A stretch of DNA of 64,000 nt from Microbulbifer aggregans (GCF_020524005.1 NZ_JAIVKK010000003.1:496001-560000), one strand, 5' to 3'. Counted from the first letter of the stretch, positions 52,945-63,525 are shown. Translations and numbers: made by a program. The notes: generated from the sequence alone by a model not told the origin.

Positions 52945-53264
52945 GCTCTACTCTCGTTCCGCAGTAATACTGCGCGGTTGGTTCACAGCTTCCGCAGTGC
53001 ATTCCTACCACTACACAGAAGCGTCGAATCCTGAAACCGCTTGGACTCGAAAGTGCCTGCACCCAACCGGGCAACCAGGGCAATTAGCAGCACATCCTTG
53101 ATGCTATTTGTGTGCGGTGCAAAAACTGCACCGCCGCAGCCCGACACAAAACTGAAGATCAATTCGGTTCTGTCAGGCCTGAAGGGGGCGTATTAAACCA
53201 GAAAGAGCTAATCATTTCCCGAAAATACCGCCAATTTCCCAAGATTCAGCGCCTAAAAAGAAAA
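52945..53264. other. Intergenic region between the PotF-like gene and glyA
   Basis: No gene was seen. It contains one perfect hairpin, GCGGTGCA/TGCACCGC with loop AAAAC (53114-53134), lacking a T run, and the glyA terminator at its right end. Confidence 0.4.
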
Positions 53265-53284
53265 ACGGCCCCAAAAGGGGCCGT
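53253..53284 (-). terminator. Intrinsic terminator of glyA
   Basis: Perfect eight-base stem ACGGCCCC/GGGGCCGT with a four-base loop, read leftward into TTTTTCTTTTT, 25 bp after the glyA stop. Confidence 0.9.
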
Positions 53285-53309
53285 TTCCTGAAAGCGAAAG
53301 ACCGGGATA

Positions 53310-54575
<1,266 letters not shown>

Positions 54576-54871
54576 GGTATTCCCTCGGATATTGCGCAGG
54601 CAGTTGAACCGCTGCCAGCTATAGCGACTAAGCATAATCTCGACAGAGGGGCTTACCTATTCATCCTGACTATTTAGTACAAATCAGGTGTCCGACCGGT
54701 CTGCCCGCCCCAGAAAGCGGCGCATTGTACACCATGCACGGGACTGGGGCGCAAAGCCCGGACATGAAAGAAATTCATTTCAGCGTCCGGCTCCGTTCAA
54801 GTTGCCGGCGTGTGTGAAAATATCGACAGAAACGGACCAATTGCCGCAAAAAGCGACCAATACCCGCCAAA

Positions 54872-55654
54872 TTAAAGCAAAGCGCGGTAACCCTCCATAT
54901 CCACCAACTGGCCGCGATACCCGTAGACACGCTCCACCAGCTCCGGTTGCAGCAATTCGGTCGGGTGGCCATCGGCCTGTACGCGGCCGCGGGCCAGCAT
55001 CACCATGCGGTCGGCGTAGCGTGCGGCCAGGTTGAGATCGTGCAGCACCGCCACTACCGCGGTATTTTCCCCGGCCATTTCCCGCGCCAGTGCCAGCACA
55101 TGGTGCTGATGCTTGAGATCCAGCGCGGAAGTCGGCTCGTCCAGCAGCAGCACCCGCTCTTCCCCCGGATTCGCCAGACTCAGTTGCGCCAGCACCCGCG
55201 CCAGATGCACCCGCTGCTTTTCCCCACCGGAGAGACTTGGAAAGAGGCGATCACGCAGATGCCACACATCGGCGCGCTGCATAAACTGCTCAATGCGCTC
55301 ACCCTGCTCCAGCCGTGACAGACTACCGGGCGCCAGGCCCAGCTGCACCACTTCGCGGCAGGTAAAGGCAAAACTCAGGTTCGAGTGCTGGGGCAAAAGG
55401 CCGTAACGGCGCGCCAGCTGGCGCTGGTCACTCTGGCTGCGATACCAGTCGGCCTGGGCGCGACCGAACAGAGTGATCTGCCCGGAATGAGGTTGCTCGC
55501 CGCTGACCGCGCGCAACAGCGACGTTTTGCCACTGCCATTGGGCCCGAGCAGCGCGGTCACCTCACCAGAATGGAAGACAAGGTTGATATCCGCCAGTAG
55601 CGGCTCCGCCGCGCGGGGGTAGTGAATAGCGAGATCCGCGATTTGAATCAGCAC
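54872..55654 (-). CDS. hmuV: Haemin ABC transporter ATP-binding protein
   Basis: 260 residues from the GTG at 55654, chosen because AGGAGG lies eight bases upstream. Walker A LLGPNGSGKTSLLRA, Q-loop LLPQHSNLSF, signature LSGGEKQRVHLARVL, Walker B RVLLLDEPTSALD and the switch His in VVAVLHDLNLA. The energising subunit of the haem importer. It follows hmuU by 11 bp and is the last gene of the leftward tonB-exbB-exbD-hmuTUV string. Confidence 0.93.
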   Translation of the reverse strand: MLIQIADLAIHYPRAAEPLLADINLVFHSGEVTALLGPNGSGKTSLLRAVSGEQPHSGQITLFGRAQADWYRSQSDQRQLARRYGLLPQHSNLSFAFTCREVVQLGLAPGSLSRLEQGERIEQFMQRADVWHLRDRLFPSLSGGEKQRVHLARVLAQLSLANPGEERVLLLDEPTSALDLKHQHHVLALAREMAGENTAVVAVLHDLNLAARYADRMVMLARGRVQADGHPTELLQPELVERVYGYRGQLVDMEGYRALL

Positions 55655-55665
55655 GCCGTACCTCC

Positions 55666-56727
55666 TCAGAAAATCTGTCGGCGCTGCTGCCACAGCAGGT
55701 AGATAAAGAATGGCGCGCCCATTAATGCGGTGAGGATACCGACGGGCATTTCCGCCGGGCTCACCAGCGTGCGTGCGGCCGTATCGGCCACCACCAGCAA
55801 CAGACCACCGGCCAACACACTGTAGGGCAGCAGGAAACGATGGTCCGGCCCGCGCAACAGGCGAATCGTATGCGGCACCACGAGACCGATAAACCCAATC
55901 ATCCCCGCGACGGAGACTGCCGCCCCCATGGCCAGTGCGGTAAACAAGATCATCAGGCGTTTCAGGCGCACCACATCCACCCCCAGATGACGGGCTTCGG
56001 ACTCACCCAGCAGCAGTGCGTTGAGCGCCGCAGCACGCCGCCACAGCGGTATCGCTACAACCAACAACACCGCCGCAGCCATCGCTACGGCACTCCACGT
56101 AGCGCCACCCAGGGAGCCCATCTGCCACAGGGTGATATCCCGCAGCGCACGATCATCTGCCACATAATTGAGCAACCCAATGGCCGCACCGGCAAGTGCA
56201 TTAATGGCTACGCCAGCCAGCAACATCATCACGACCGACTTACCGCGGTCGCCGAGGCGGTAGACCAGCCAGGTGGTGAAGGCCCCGCCGAGGCTCGCCG
56301 CCGCCGGCAGCAGCAGCCAGTGCACTTGCTGAAACAGACCTCCGGCCAATGTGGCAGCGGCCGTACCGCTGGCAAACACCAGTACAAAAGCGGCACCCAC
56401 CCCGGCACCGGCACTGACGCCGATAATCCCCGGGTCCGCCAGCGGGTTGCGAAACAGGCCCTGCATTACCGCACCACACAGGCCGAGGGTACCGCCGACG
56501 ATCAGCCCCAGAAGCAGGCGCGGCAGACGGATCTCGCCGAGCACCAGTGCGTGCTGTTGCGGGACATCACTGTCCAGCAATCCGGGCCAGCTCCAATCCA
56601 TCAGTCCGACCAGCACCTCGCGCCAGCCGATGGCAATCGCGCCCACGCCCAGGGACACACAGCTACCCACCAGCAACAATGCAATCAGCGCCGGCAGCAG
56701 GCTTTTATCACTCAGACGAAATTCCAC
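55666..56727 (-). CDS. hmuU: Haemin ABC transporter permease (FecCD family)
   Basis: 353 residues with about ten transmembrane helices. FecCD/BtuC hallmarks are RLPRLLLGLIVGGTLGLCGAVMQGLFRNPLADPGIIGVSAGAGVGAAF near the N terminus and GMIGFIGLVVPHTIRLLRGPDHRFLLPYS near the C terminus. It forms the inner-membrane channel for haem with HmuV. A REP doublet lies between it and hmuT. Confidence 0.93.
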   Translation of the reverse strand: MEFRLSDKSLLPALIALLLVGSCVSLGVGAIAIGWREVLVGLMDWSWPGLLDSDVPQQHALVLGEIRLPRLLLGLIVGGTLGLCGAVMQGLFRNPLADPGIIGVSAGAGVGAAFVLVFASGTAAATLAGGLFQQVHWLLLPAAASLGGAFTTWLVYRLGDRGKSVVMMLLAGVAINALAGAAIGLLNYVADDRALRDITLWQMGSLGGATWSAVAMAAAVLLVVAIPLWRRAAALNALLLGESEARHLGVDVVRLKRLMILFTALAMGAAVSVAGMIGFIGLVVPHTIRLLRGPDHRFLLPYSVLAGGLLLVVADTAARTLVSPAEMPVGILTALMGAPFFIYLLWQQRRQIF

Positions 56728-56767
56728 CGCAGGGGTACCTCAACTGCTTGTGTTCCAAAATGTGCAC

Positions 56768-56837
56768 GTAGGAGCCTGCTCGCAGGCGAATGTTTTAAGC
56801 AGGCACCGGCCCTGTTCGCTTGCAAGCAAGCTCCTAC
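56768..56837. repeat. REP doublet between hmuT and hmuU
   Basis: Two 23-bp REP-like units in inverted order (56768-56790 and 56815-56837), GTAGGAGCCTGCTCGCAGGCGAA and its near-complement, 24 bp apart. Same type as at 49001-49112. Confidence 0.8.
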
Positions 56838-56880
56838 AGGGCACGATCCAACATCCGGCGGCAGCCCGTCGTATCCCGGT

Positions 56881-57759
56881 CTATTTACCAGCAAACTTTT
56901 CATTCAGCTTTTTGGCTTCGTCCAGGCTGGAGAGACCAAGGCCACCCAGCAGCGCAAAGCCGTCTACAGCAAGAAACGCCTGCTTTTTACCGGCCGGAGT
57001 GAGTTTCAAAAGCGGCTGCCACTCCAGCAGCGCAGCGCCATTGTTCAGGGTCTCGGCCTGATCACTGGAAAACAGGATCCAGTCCGGGCGCAGCTGCAGC
57101 AGCGCTTCATCCGACAGCGCTTTGTAGCCGGCAAAATCCACGGCGTTCACTCCACCTGCGAGTTCGATCAGACTGTCGGGACTGGTGCCGGTGCCGGCGG
57201 CTTTCAATCCACGGCCCTGCTGAGCGCGCACAAACAGAATTCTCGGCGGGTTGGCAAGGTTGGCCCGCGCCGCGCGTAGCGATGCCAGTTTGCCGGTCAC
57301 TGATGCCTTGATCTCATCAGCGTTTTTTCCCAGCACACCGGCCAGCTGGCCGATGTTCTCCAGCAGCTGATCGCCATTTTCCGCCTCCGGCAATTGCAGG
57401 ATGTTCACGCCAGAATTTTCCAGCAGCGTCAGCGTATTCGGCGGCCCCATATGTTCGCCGCCGACCAGTAGCTCAGGATTCTGCGCTAACAGTCCTTCCA
57501 CTGGTAATTGCCGGTAGTAACCCACCACCGGCAGCGCCCTGAAATCCGCCGGCAGTCGCGTAGAGGAATCCACCGCAATCAGGCTGTCTCCGGCGCCCAG
57601 CGCCAACACCAGTTCGGTGACCGAATGGCCGGCACTGACGATACGCTCTGGCGTTTCCGCGAGCGCATTGCCCGCAACCAGTAGAGTGCCAGCGGCCAGC
57701 AGGCTTTTGCAGCTTATCCACAGCGGAGCTTTCTTCATTCGATTCCAGATTTGTTGCAT
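56881..57759 (-). CDS. hmuT: Periplasmic haemin-binding protein
   Basis: 292 residues. Signal peptide about 8-34 (LVAGNALA). Class-III binding fold with ETPERIVSAGHSVTELVLALGAGDSLIAVDSSTRLP and ALPVVGYYRQLPVEGLLAQNPELLVGGEHMGPP (the Tyr and His are likely haem ligands); TGTSPDSLIELAGGVNAVDF is typical of HmuT. It delivers haem to HmuUV. ATG 57759 or an in-frame ATG at 57738 could be the start; neither has a strong RBS. Confidence 0.92.
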   Translation of the reverse strand: MQQIWNRMKKAPLWISCKSLLAAGTLLVAGNALAETPERIVSAGHSVTELVLALGAGDSLIAVDSSTRLPADFRALPVVGYYRQLPVEGLLAQNPELLVGGEHMGPPNTLTLLENSGVNILQLPEAENGDQLLENIGQLAGVLGKNADEIKASVTGKLASLRAARANLANPPRILFVRAQQGRGLKAAGTGTSPDSLIELAGGVNAVDFAGYKALSDEALLQLRPDWILFSSDQAETLNNGAALLEWQPLLKLTPAGKKQAFLAVDGFALLGGLGLSSLDEAKKLNEKFAGK

Positions 57760-57806
57760 GCGTCGATCCGTTGGAAAAGTGTTATTAATTAGGTTTAGCA
57801 GCGGGA

Positions 57807-58247
57807 TTAATGTGAAGTCACCGAGTCGGGCTGCAACGCAATCTCCGCCACTTCTATTCCTTCTTTTTGCAGCAGTGCGAAAAGAACCAGCATCCGTTGA
57901 ACCGGCACATTGCGATCACTGGCGAGCGCCACCGGGCGCTTTGGCTCCGCGCGCAAAGTGGCCACCAGATCCCGCTCGAATTCAGGCTGGCTTTGGTAAC
58001 CGCGGTCTCCGATTCCCCACCGTTCGTCTCCGCCGTTCAACAATGAAACGGTCAATGGATCTACCGGCATGGCCGCAGTGGCGAGTTCACTGGCCGGCAA
58101 GTCCATGGGTAGAGATGTAAGGCGCATGTTTGCGGTCAGCAGCAGAAACACCAGGACGATAAAAATGATGTCCAGTAACGGGGTAAGGTCTGGCGCAAGA
58201 TTCGCTAGCGAGAAAGTACGCCGGTCCGGTGGATTGATATTGATCAC
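57807..58247 (-). CDS. exbD: ExbD/TolR-family proton channel subunit
   Basis: 146 residues. A single transmembrane helix at about 20-42, with the essential Asp in LTPLLDIIFIVLVFLLLTA, then a small periplasmic domain. With ExbB and TonB it converts proton flow to outer-membrane work. The ATG overlaps the exbB stop by four bases. Confidence 0.92.
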   Translation of the reverse strand: MININPPDRRTFSLANLAPDLTPLLDIIFIVLVFLLLTANMRLTSLPMDLPASELATAAMPVDPLTVSLLNGGDERWGIGDRGYQSQPEFERDLVATLRAEPKRPVALASDRNVPVQRMLVLFALLQKEGIEVAEIALQPDSVTSH

Positions 58248-58945
58248 GATGCGCTCACCACCTGGGTGCTGTGTGGTTGTTTATCTGCTCGCGCACACGA
58301 ATCACGCTTCTGGCAACAGGGGTCCAGCCCTTCGAGCCACAGGTTGCCACGGTTGAACAGGTGCTCCAGGTCCGCCACCACGCGATCACTCCAGATCGCC
58401 AGCAGGTGTGCGCCGGCAATCGCTGGCAGCGCCACGATCAACCCGGCCGCGGTTGTGCTGAGCGCCATACCGAGACCATCGGCCAGTAACGCCGGTGTCA
58501 CCGGCTCATTGGTCCCCGACAGCTCCGCAAACATACCGATCAATCCCAGCACCGTACCCAGCAGCCCCATCAGCGGGCTGATTACACCAATCACCATCAG
58601 CAGGCGCAGGCCACTGTGCAACTGGCGGCGCTGATCCTGCAGCCATACTGCGGCCACCTCTTCCCGCTGCGGCTTTGCGGCATTGCGATGCTCCAAAAGC
58701 AGTGCGGTAGCGCGGCTGGTCAAGGCGCGCTCGCGGGCACAGTGCGCGGCCAGCTGATTCAGCTCTTCTTCCTGCGCACACTGCAAGCGACGCAATGCCT
58801 TGCCGATTCCCCGGTGGCCGGTTGCCAGCAACAACCAAAGACGTTCACCCAATACCGCCAACGCAATGGCCGATACCGCCAGCAGCGGCCAGCCCATCGG
58901 CCCCAACTGCGCGAACAATTCCGAATTCAAGGGATTGGTGACCAT
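58244..58945 (-). CDS. exbB: ExbB/MotA/TolQ-family proton channel subunit
   Basis: 233 residues with three transmembrane helices (about 15-32, 110-135 and 155-180) and the family core LMVIGVISPLMGLLGTVLGLIGMF ... DGLGMALSTTAAGLIVALPAI. Partner of ExbD in the TonB motor. It lies 39 bp after tonB in the same transcript. Confidence 0.92.
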   Translation of the reverse strand: MVTNPLNSELFAQLGPMGWPLLAVSAIALAVLGERLWLLLATGHRGIGKALRRLQCAQEEELNQLAAHCARERALTSRATALLLEHRNAAKPQREEVAAVWLQDQRRQLHSGLRLLMVIGVISPLMGLLGTVLGLIGMFAELSGTNEPVTPALLADGLGMALSTTAAGLIVALPAIAGAHLLAIWSDRVVADLEHLFNRGNLWLEGLDPCCQKRDSCARADKQPHSTQVVSAS

Positions 58946-58984
58946 AGTTTTTTTACGCTTGTGTCCGCTCGGGGTTAGAAAAAT

Positions 58985-59728
58985 TCAAAGTGAAAACCGG
59001 ATCGGCAGGCGCACTCGCGACTGGCGCGCGCGGCCATTTTCCCGGTATGGCAAAAAATCCCAGTGCGCGACGGCATCCAGTGCAGCCTGATCCAGGCTCT
59101 CGATACCGGACGACTGCAACACTCTGCGCACCCGCTGCACGCCATTACCATCCAACTGCACTTCCACCACCACAGTGCCCTGCTGGCGTCGCTGGCGAGC
59201 GAGCTCCGGGTAAACCGGAGGGCTCGGAGGGCTTGCAAACGCGGGCCGCTCTACCAGTACCGGCTCTTCACTCACGCTCGCCTGATCACTCGGCTGTTCA
59301 CTCGCCGCTGGCGACGCTGCAGGCAAAGTATCCGTGGCATCCACTGGCTCCGGTGGCTGTCCGGCACTCACTGGCTGCGGATCATTTTTCACCGGCACCG
59401 GTGTAGCCTGTCCCGATACTTTCGTTTCCAGACTGCGCTTCGCCGGCAGCTCTCGCTGCACTATCGACTGCACTTTCGGCGTCGCTTCCGGCGAAGGTTT
59501 TTGCGGCAGCGGCAACTCCGCCTTAACCATTGTTGCTGGCTCCACTGGACTAACCGGCGGAGCCGGCTGTGCACTTTGTTGCGCGCGTGGCGCAATCAGT
59601 TTCATCGCGCCTAACTGCAATGCCACGCTGCCTCCGGGTGCAGTAAGTACCGGCGCAGGCGTTGCCCGCAGCAACCACAGGTGCAGTACCAGTGAACAGA
59701 AAACAGCGACCGTCAGGCGGATTTTCAC
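58985..59728 (-). CDS. tonB: TonB energy transducer dedicated to the haem locus
   Basis: 247 residues from the GTG at 59728 (the frame is open to 59806 without an RBS). N-terminal signal-anchor helix (LTVAVFCSLVLHLWLL), a long Pro/Glu/Lys/Ala-rich periplasmic spacer, and the C-terminal TonB fold PPVYPELARQRRQQGTVVVEVQLDGNGVQRVRRVLQSSGIESLDQAALDAVAHWDF. First gene of the leftward operon, divergent from the haem receptor. It couples the ExbBD motor to the receptor. Confidence 0.92.
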   Translation of the reverse strand: MKIRLTVAVFCSLVLHLWLLRATPAPVLTAPGGSVALQLGAMKLIAPRAQQSAQPAPPVSPVEPATMVKAELPLPQKPSPEATPKVQSIVQRELPAKRSLETKVSGQATPVPVKNDPQPVSAGQPPEPVDATDTLPAASPAASEQPSDQASVSEEPVLVERPAFASPPSPPVYPELARQRRQQGTVVVEVQLDGNGVQRVRRVLQSSGIESLDQAALDAVAHWDFLPYRENGRARQSRVRLPIRFSL

Positions 59729-59851
59729 GGCGGCGATTTTTCCCCATTGGTATTTGTTGTTTTGGATCCGAACAAAAAACAAGCAACAACAATACGTACG
59801 AGCCACCTGTTCGATGAACTGCCGCGGAGATTAGCAACTTCAAAAGTTAAT

Positions 59852-59873
59852 ATCAAATGATAACTATTCGTAT
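59852..59873. promoter_or_regulatory. Fur-box-like site between tonB and the haem receptor gene
   Basis: AAATGATAACTATTCGTA resembles part of the Fur consensus GATAATGATAATCATTATC (11 of 16 over the aligned part). Its place between two divergent haem-uptake transcripts is where Fur control is expected. Confidence 0.5.
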
Positions 59874-60035
59874 TTACAATACGTTTTGCAAAACCTATGA
59901 TGCGGCGCAGTCGTACAAGTTATCCACTGCCAGTGCCGCAACACTTCCCCGAAACGCACCCGATAAGAAACAGCGCGAAAACGGACAGCGAAGCGAGCAA
60001 CCGGCAGGCAATCCTAAAAAGCAGGGGGAGCCTTT

Positions 60036-62126
60036 ATGGGCCATCAAAATACACGTCACGCACGCAGTCATTCCGCCAACAAGTCCGCCATCAAGCCTCT
60101 GGCTGCGGCCATGCTTGCACTCAGTGGAGCCAATGCACTGGCACAGGAACAGACCACCAGCGAGGCACCGGTTATTCAGTTTGGGGAAGTGGTAGTTGCT
60201 GCGGACCGAAACCCGGCCGCCAGGGAAAAAGATGAGAGTGTCATTGTGGTCGACCGGATACGTCTCGAAGAGCAGCAGCCGGAAAGTATTAGCCAGGCAC
60301 TGAAGTACGAACCCAACATCCAGATTGAAGGCGGTCCGCGCTATTCAAACCAGGCACCGAATATCCGCGGTCTTTCCGGTGTGCGGGTGCTGCAGACCAT
60401 CGACGGTGCGCGCCAGAATTTCAATTCCGGCCACCGCGGCACTTACCAGATCGACCCGGAATTACTGAAACAGGTAGAAGTAAAAAAAGGCCCGGCTTCC
60501 ACCCTGTGGGGCTCCGGCGCCATCGGCGGTGTTGTTGCACTAACCACCAAAAATGCCAATGACCTCCTCAACAATGGCCAGACCATCGGCGGCTATGTGA
60601 AAGAAGAATTGGGCTCCAATGGGGATTCCACCGAAACCACCGCGGCGGTATACGGCCAGTCCGGCCGCTTCGATTACCTGGTAAATGGTTCTGTTTCCGA
60701 GCACGACAACCTGGAAATCGGTGGTGGTGATGAATTGGAAAACAGCGCCAGCGAAAACACCGCCCTGCTCGCCCGCGGTGGCTGGCAAATCGCCGACGAC
60801 CAGCGTTTTGATATTGCGTTGCGCCACAATAACCGCGAGGAAAACGTCCCCTCCAACCCCAGCGCGAATGTGGGCAGCAGCTCGCCGCTGATCGAACGGG
60901 ATATCACTGACCGTAACGTGACCGCCAACTACCTGGTGCAGGCGCTGGAAGGCCAGCACACCTCCAAATTCACTCTCTACCGCAATGAAACCCGGTTCGA
61001 TGAATTCCGCCCTACCCAGGGCGAGGCCGGTCAGACTGACAATACCGAAGTGAATACCACCGGTATTGCTATTACCAACGCCACCAACAGACTGGGCGCG
61101 CAGTGGGTGTACGGTGTGGACTGGTACCAGGACGAAGTCATTACCCTGCGCGACGGCGACAACCGTCCCGCCAATATGAACGCCGACACCGACGTACTGG
61201 GTATTTATGCACAGGCGGACTTTACCTTCGCGGACGTACTGACCCTGAGCCCGGGTGTGCGCTACGACCGCTTCGAAGCCAAGAGCCAGCAGCTGGCCGG
61301 TTCCTCGCGGGAAGACAGCGCCGTATCCCCTGCCTTCGCCGCCTCCGTGAAAGCCGCCGAGTGGATGAACCTTACCGCCAGCTACGCCAGGGCCTTCCGC
61401 GCGCCAGGCACCGAGGAGATGTACACCGAAGGCACCCACTTCTGCTACGGTGATTTCAGCTTTATGGGGCTGGGTTACCTGTGTAATACGTTTATCCCCA
61501 ACCCGGATCTGGATGCGGAAGAAGCGCAAAATACCGAGCTGCGTGCGGACTTTGCGTTTAACGGCCTCGCCAGTGACAGCGACCAGCTCACCGCCAGCGC
61601 GGCGATCTTCCGCAACAAGGTGGATAACTTTATCGAGCAGCTGGTGGTCAACCCGCACGCCATGTTCGGCTTCCCGATGAACACTACCTACCAGAATGTG
61701 GACGAGGCGGAGATCAAGGGCTTCGAACTGGGCGCCAATTACCTGCTGAATGACCTGGAACTCGGCCTGAGCTACGGCCAGAGCGAGGGCCGGGACCTGA
61801 CCGACAACAGCTACCTGAGCAACATTCCCGCCGACAAGTGGGTACTGGACCTGGGTTATTACTTCCTGCAACGGGACCTGAAAGCGGGCCTGCGCACATC
61901 GGTAGTCTCGGCACAGGAACAGCTGCCGGAAACGGAAACCCGTGAGTTCGACAGTTACACCCTGGCGGATGCCTATGTGACCTGGGAGCCGGCGACCGGC
62001 AGCATGAACGGGTTCAAGCTGGGCCTGGCTGTGGATAACCTCGCCGACGAGGAATACCGCGTGGCCTTCCAGCAACTGTATATGCCCGGCCGCAACATTA
62101 AACTTTCCGCCAGCTACCGCTTTTAA
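60036..62126 (+). CDS. hmuR: TonB-dependent haem/haemoglobin receptor
   Basis: 696 residues. Extended signal peptide to about residue 33 (NALAQ), TonB box and plug (VIQFGEVVVAADRNPAAREKDESVIVVDRI; GPASTLWGSGAIGGVVALTTKNA), then the barrel. The haem-receptor motifs FRAP (YARAFRAPGTEEMYTEG) and NPDL (IPNPDLDAEEAQNTELRADF) are both present, and the protein ends in an aromatic SASYRF. Imports haem across the outer membrane. AGGGGGAG lies before the ATG at 60036. Divergent from its dedicated tonB. Confidence 0.93.
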   Translation: MGHQNTRHARSHSANKSAIKPLAAAMLALSGANALAQEQTTSEAPVIQFGEVVVAADRNPAAREKDESVIVVDRIRLEEQQPESISQALKYEPNIQIEGGPRYSNQAPNIRGLSGVRVLQTIDGARQNFNSGHRGTYQIDPELLKQVEVKKGPASTLWGSGAIGGVVALTTKNANDLLNNGQTIGGYVKEELGSNGDSTETTAAVYGQSGRFDYLVNGSVSEHDNLEIGGGDELENSASENTALLARGGWQIADDQRFDIALRHNNREENVPSNPSANVGSSSPLIERDITDRNVTANYLVQALEGQHTSKFTLYRNETRFDEFRPTQGEAGQTDNTEVNTTGIAITNATNRLGAQWVYGVDWYQDEVITLRDGDNRPANMNADTDVLGIYAQADFTFADVLTLSPGVRYDRFEAKSQQLAGSSREDSAVSPAFAASVKAAEWMNLTASYARAFRAPGTEEMYTEGTHFCYGDFSFMGLGYLCNTFIPNPDLDAEEAQNTELRADFAFNGLASDSDQLTASAAIFRNKVDNFIEQLVVNPHAMFGFPMNTTYQNVDEAEIKGFELGANYLLNDLELGLSYGQSEGRDLTDNSYLSNIPADKWVLDLGYYFLQRDLKAGLRTSVVSAQEQLPETETREFDSYTLADAYVTWEPATGSMNGFKLGLAVDNLADEEYRVAFQQLYMPGRNIKLSASYRF

Positions 62127-62174
62127 ACTCGTTTAAACCGACAACAAGCGGAGCATAAAACCAGCAGCTCGCAC

Positions 62175-62248
62175 GTGGCGCCAGTGGGGATGTTCTGGCA
62201 AACGATTGCCGACGAGGTTGTTTGCCAGGACATCACCACTGGCGCCAC
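62175..62248. repeat. Long inverted repeat A (29-bp arms)
   Basis: Arms 62175-62203 and 62220-62248 with two mismatches flank the 16-base loop GATTGCCGACGAGGTT. The loop recurs, inverted, in repeat B 70 bp downstream. Confidence 0.85.
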
Positions 62249-62319
62249 CCCCGGTCAATACGCCCTGCACATCGATGGTGCTGCGCTGGAACACGTACTA
62301 CGCACGGCGCCGGACCAGC

Positions 62320-62369
62320 GGGGCCATTGCGCAAACAACCTTATCGGCAATCGTTTGCGCAATGGCCCC
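62320..62369. repeat. Long inverted repeat B (17-bp perfect arms)
   Basis: Arms 62320-62336 and 62353-62369 are perfect and flank AACCTTATCGGCAATC, the inverted form of the loop of repeat A (14 of 16 identical). The pair lies between hmuR and hutX and could act as attenuator, processing site or mobile element. Confidence 0.85.
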
Positions 62370-62418
62370 CACTACTCCGGCTTACTCTGTGCTAACGACG
62401 ATATTTTTAGGATTTTTT

Positions 62419-62931
62419 ATGGGAAATAAGGTTCAGGAATTACTCGCTGCGGAGCCCGGACTTACGCTGGAGCAGATGGCAAAAAGCCTGGAGTGCAGTG
62501 TGCAAGCGGTGATCACCGGTCTGCCTGCTGACATGTTCGCACTTGCTGGCAGCGAAGCGGTCTGGCAACTGATTGAAGAATTGCCGGACTGGGGCAAGGT
62601 CACCGTGATCGTGCAGAACGAGGGCTCGGTCTTCGAGTTCAAGGGTGAATTCCCCAAGGGCAGCATTGCCCACGGTTACTACAACTTTATGCACCACAAG
62701 AATCCGTTTCACGGCCACCTGCTGGTAGACGGGTTAACCGCCGTTGCCTTCGTCAGCAAGCCACACCGTGGCGCAGAGAGCCACTCCATGGTCTTCCTGT
62801 CCCCGGCGGGCAACTGCGTATTCAAAGTTTTTCTTGGTCGTGATGCCGAGCGCAAATTGATCCCGGGGCAGCTGGCGCGATTCCAACAACTCAAGCAGCA
62901 GCTGGGCACTGCTGCGGCCGAAAACACCTGA
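62419..62931 (+). CDS. hutX: Haem utilisation cytosolic carrier HutX
   Basis: 170 residues from the ATG at 62419, with AGGA upstream. The HutX/HuvX fold includes LPDWGKVTVIVQNEGSVFEFKGEFPKGSIAHGYYNFMHHKNPFHGHL, GLTAVAFVSKPHRGAESHSMVFLSPAGNCVFKVFLGRD and a C-terminal helix. It takes haem from the importer and hands it to HutZ. It lies 15 bp before hutZ. Confidence 0.92.
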   Translation: MGNKVQELLAAEPGLTLEQMAKSLECSVQAVITGLPADMFALAGSEAVWQLIEELPDWGKVTVIVQNEGSVFEFKGEFPKGSIAHGYYNFMHHKNPFHGHLLVDGLTAVAFVSKPHRGAESHSMVFLSPAGNCVFKVFLGRDAERKLIPGQLARFQQLKQQLGTAAAENT

Positions 62932-62946
62932 CAGGGGGAGAGGACC

Positions 62947-63525
62947 ATGACCGAACAACAAGCCAAACCAACAGAAAACAACGCCATGCCAAAAACCAAC
63001 GACGGCGCCGACCTGGTGGCAGAGGTGCGCGACTTCATCGGCACCCGCAAGCTACTCAACCTCGCCAGCCTCACCCCCGAGGGGCTGCCTCACGCCAGCA
63101 CCGCGCCGTTTCTGGCCGCCGATGGCAACTTTTACCTGTTTATCTCCGATCTTTCTGAGCATGCAGCCAACCTGAAAGCTAACTGTAAGGCTTCTGTGAT
63201 ATTTAATGCAGATGAGGCGGAAACCAAGCAGGCATTTGCGCGCTTGCGGGTGACCTTCAACGTCGATGCCGGCCTGATCGGTCGCGAAGTGCCACTGTGG
63301 CAGACGCGGCTTGAGCAGATGCGGGAAAAATTCGGGCCGGTCATTGACCACCTGAAAAACCTGGAAGACTTCCACCTGTTTGAGCTGAAACCCAGCGGCG
63401 GACGCTATGTAAAAGGTTTCGGCCAGGCCTACGCCCTGGAAGGATTGGAAAAGCAGGTCGCGCTGCACCTGAAAGATGGCCACCGCGAAAAGGGATCTGA
63501 TACACCGCTAAAAAACGCAGGCTGA
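62947..63525 (+). CDS. hutZ: HutZ/HugZ-type haem utilisation protein (pyridoxamine-phosphate-oxidase-like)
   Basis: 192 residues. The split-barrel FMN-like fold is seen in LLNLASLTPEGLPHASTAPFLAADGNFYLFISDLSEHAANLKANCKASVIF. The C-terminal FHLFELKPSGGRYVKGFGQAYAL has the conserved haem-binding region of HutZ proteins. It degrades or stores haem inside the cell. AGGGGGAGAGGA precedes ATG 62947, directly after hutX. Confidence 0.92.
   Translation: MTEQQAKPTENNAMPKTNDGADLVAEVRDFIGTRKLLNLASLTPEGLPHASTAPFLAADGNFYLFISDLSEHAANLKANCKASVIFNADEAETKQAFARLRVTFNVDAGLIGREVPLWQTRLEQMREKFGPVIDHLKNLEDFHLFELKPSGGRYVKGFGQAYALEGLEKQVALHLKDGHREKGSDTPLKNAG

Noticed and set aside
55840-57279. A 479-codon plus-strand frame across hmuU and hmuT
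   Set aside because: It spans two real genes and a REP element on the other strand, with a low-complexity Gln/His/Arg composition.
60540-62075. A 511-codon minus-strand frame opposite hmuR
   Set aside because: Antisense to a clear TonB-dependent receptor; Val/Gly/His-rich with no domain.
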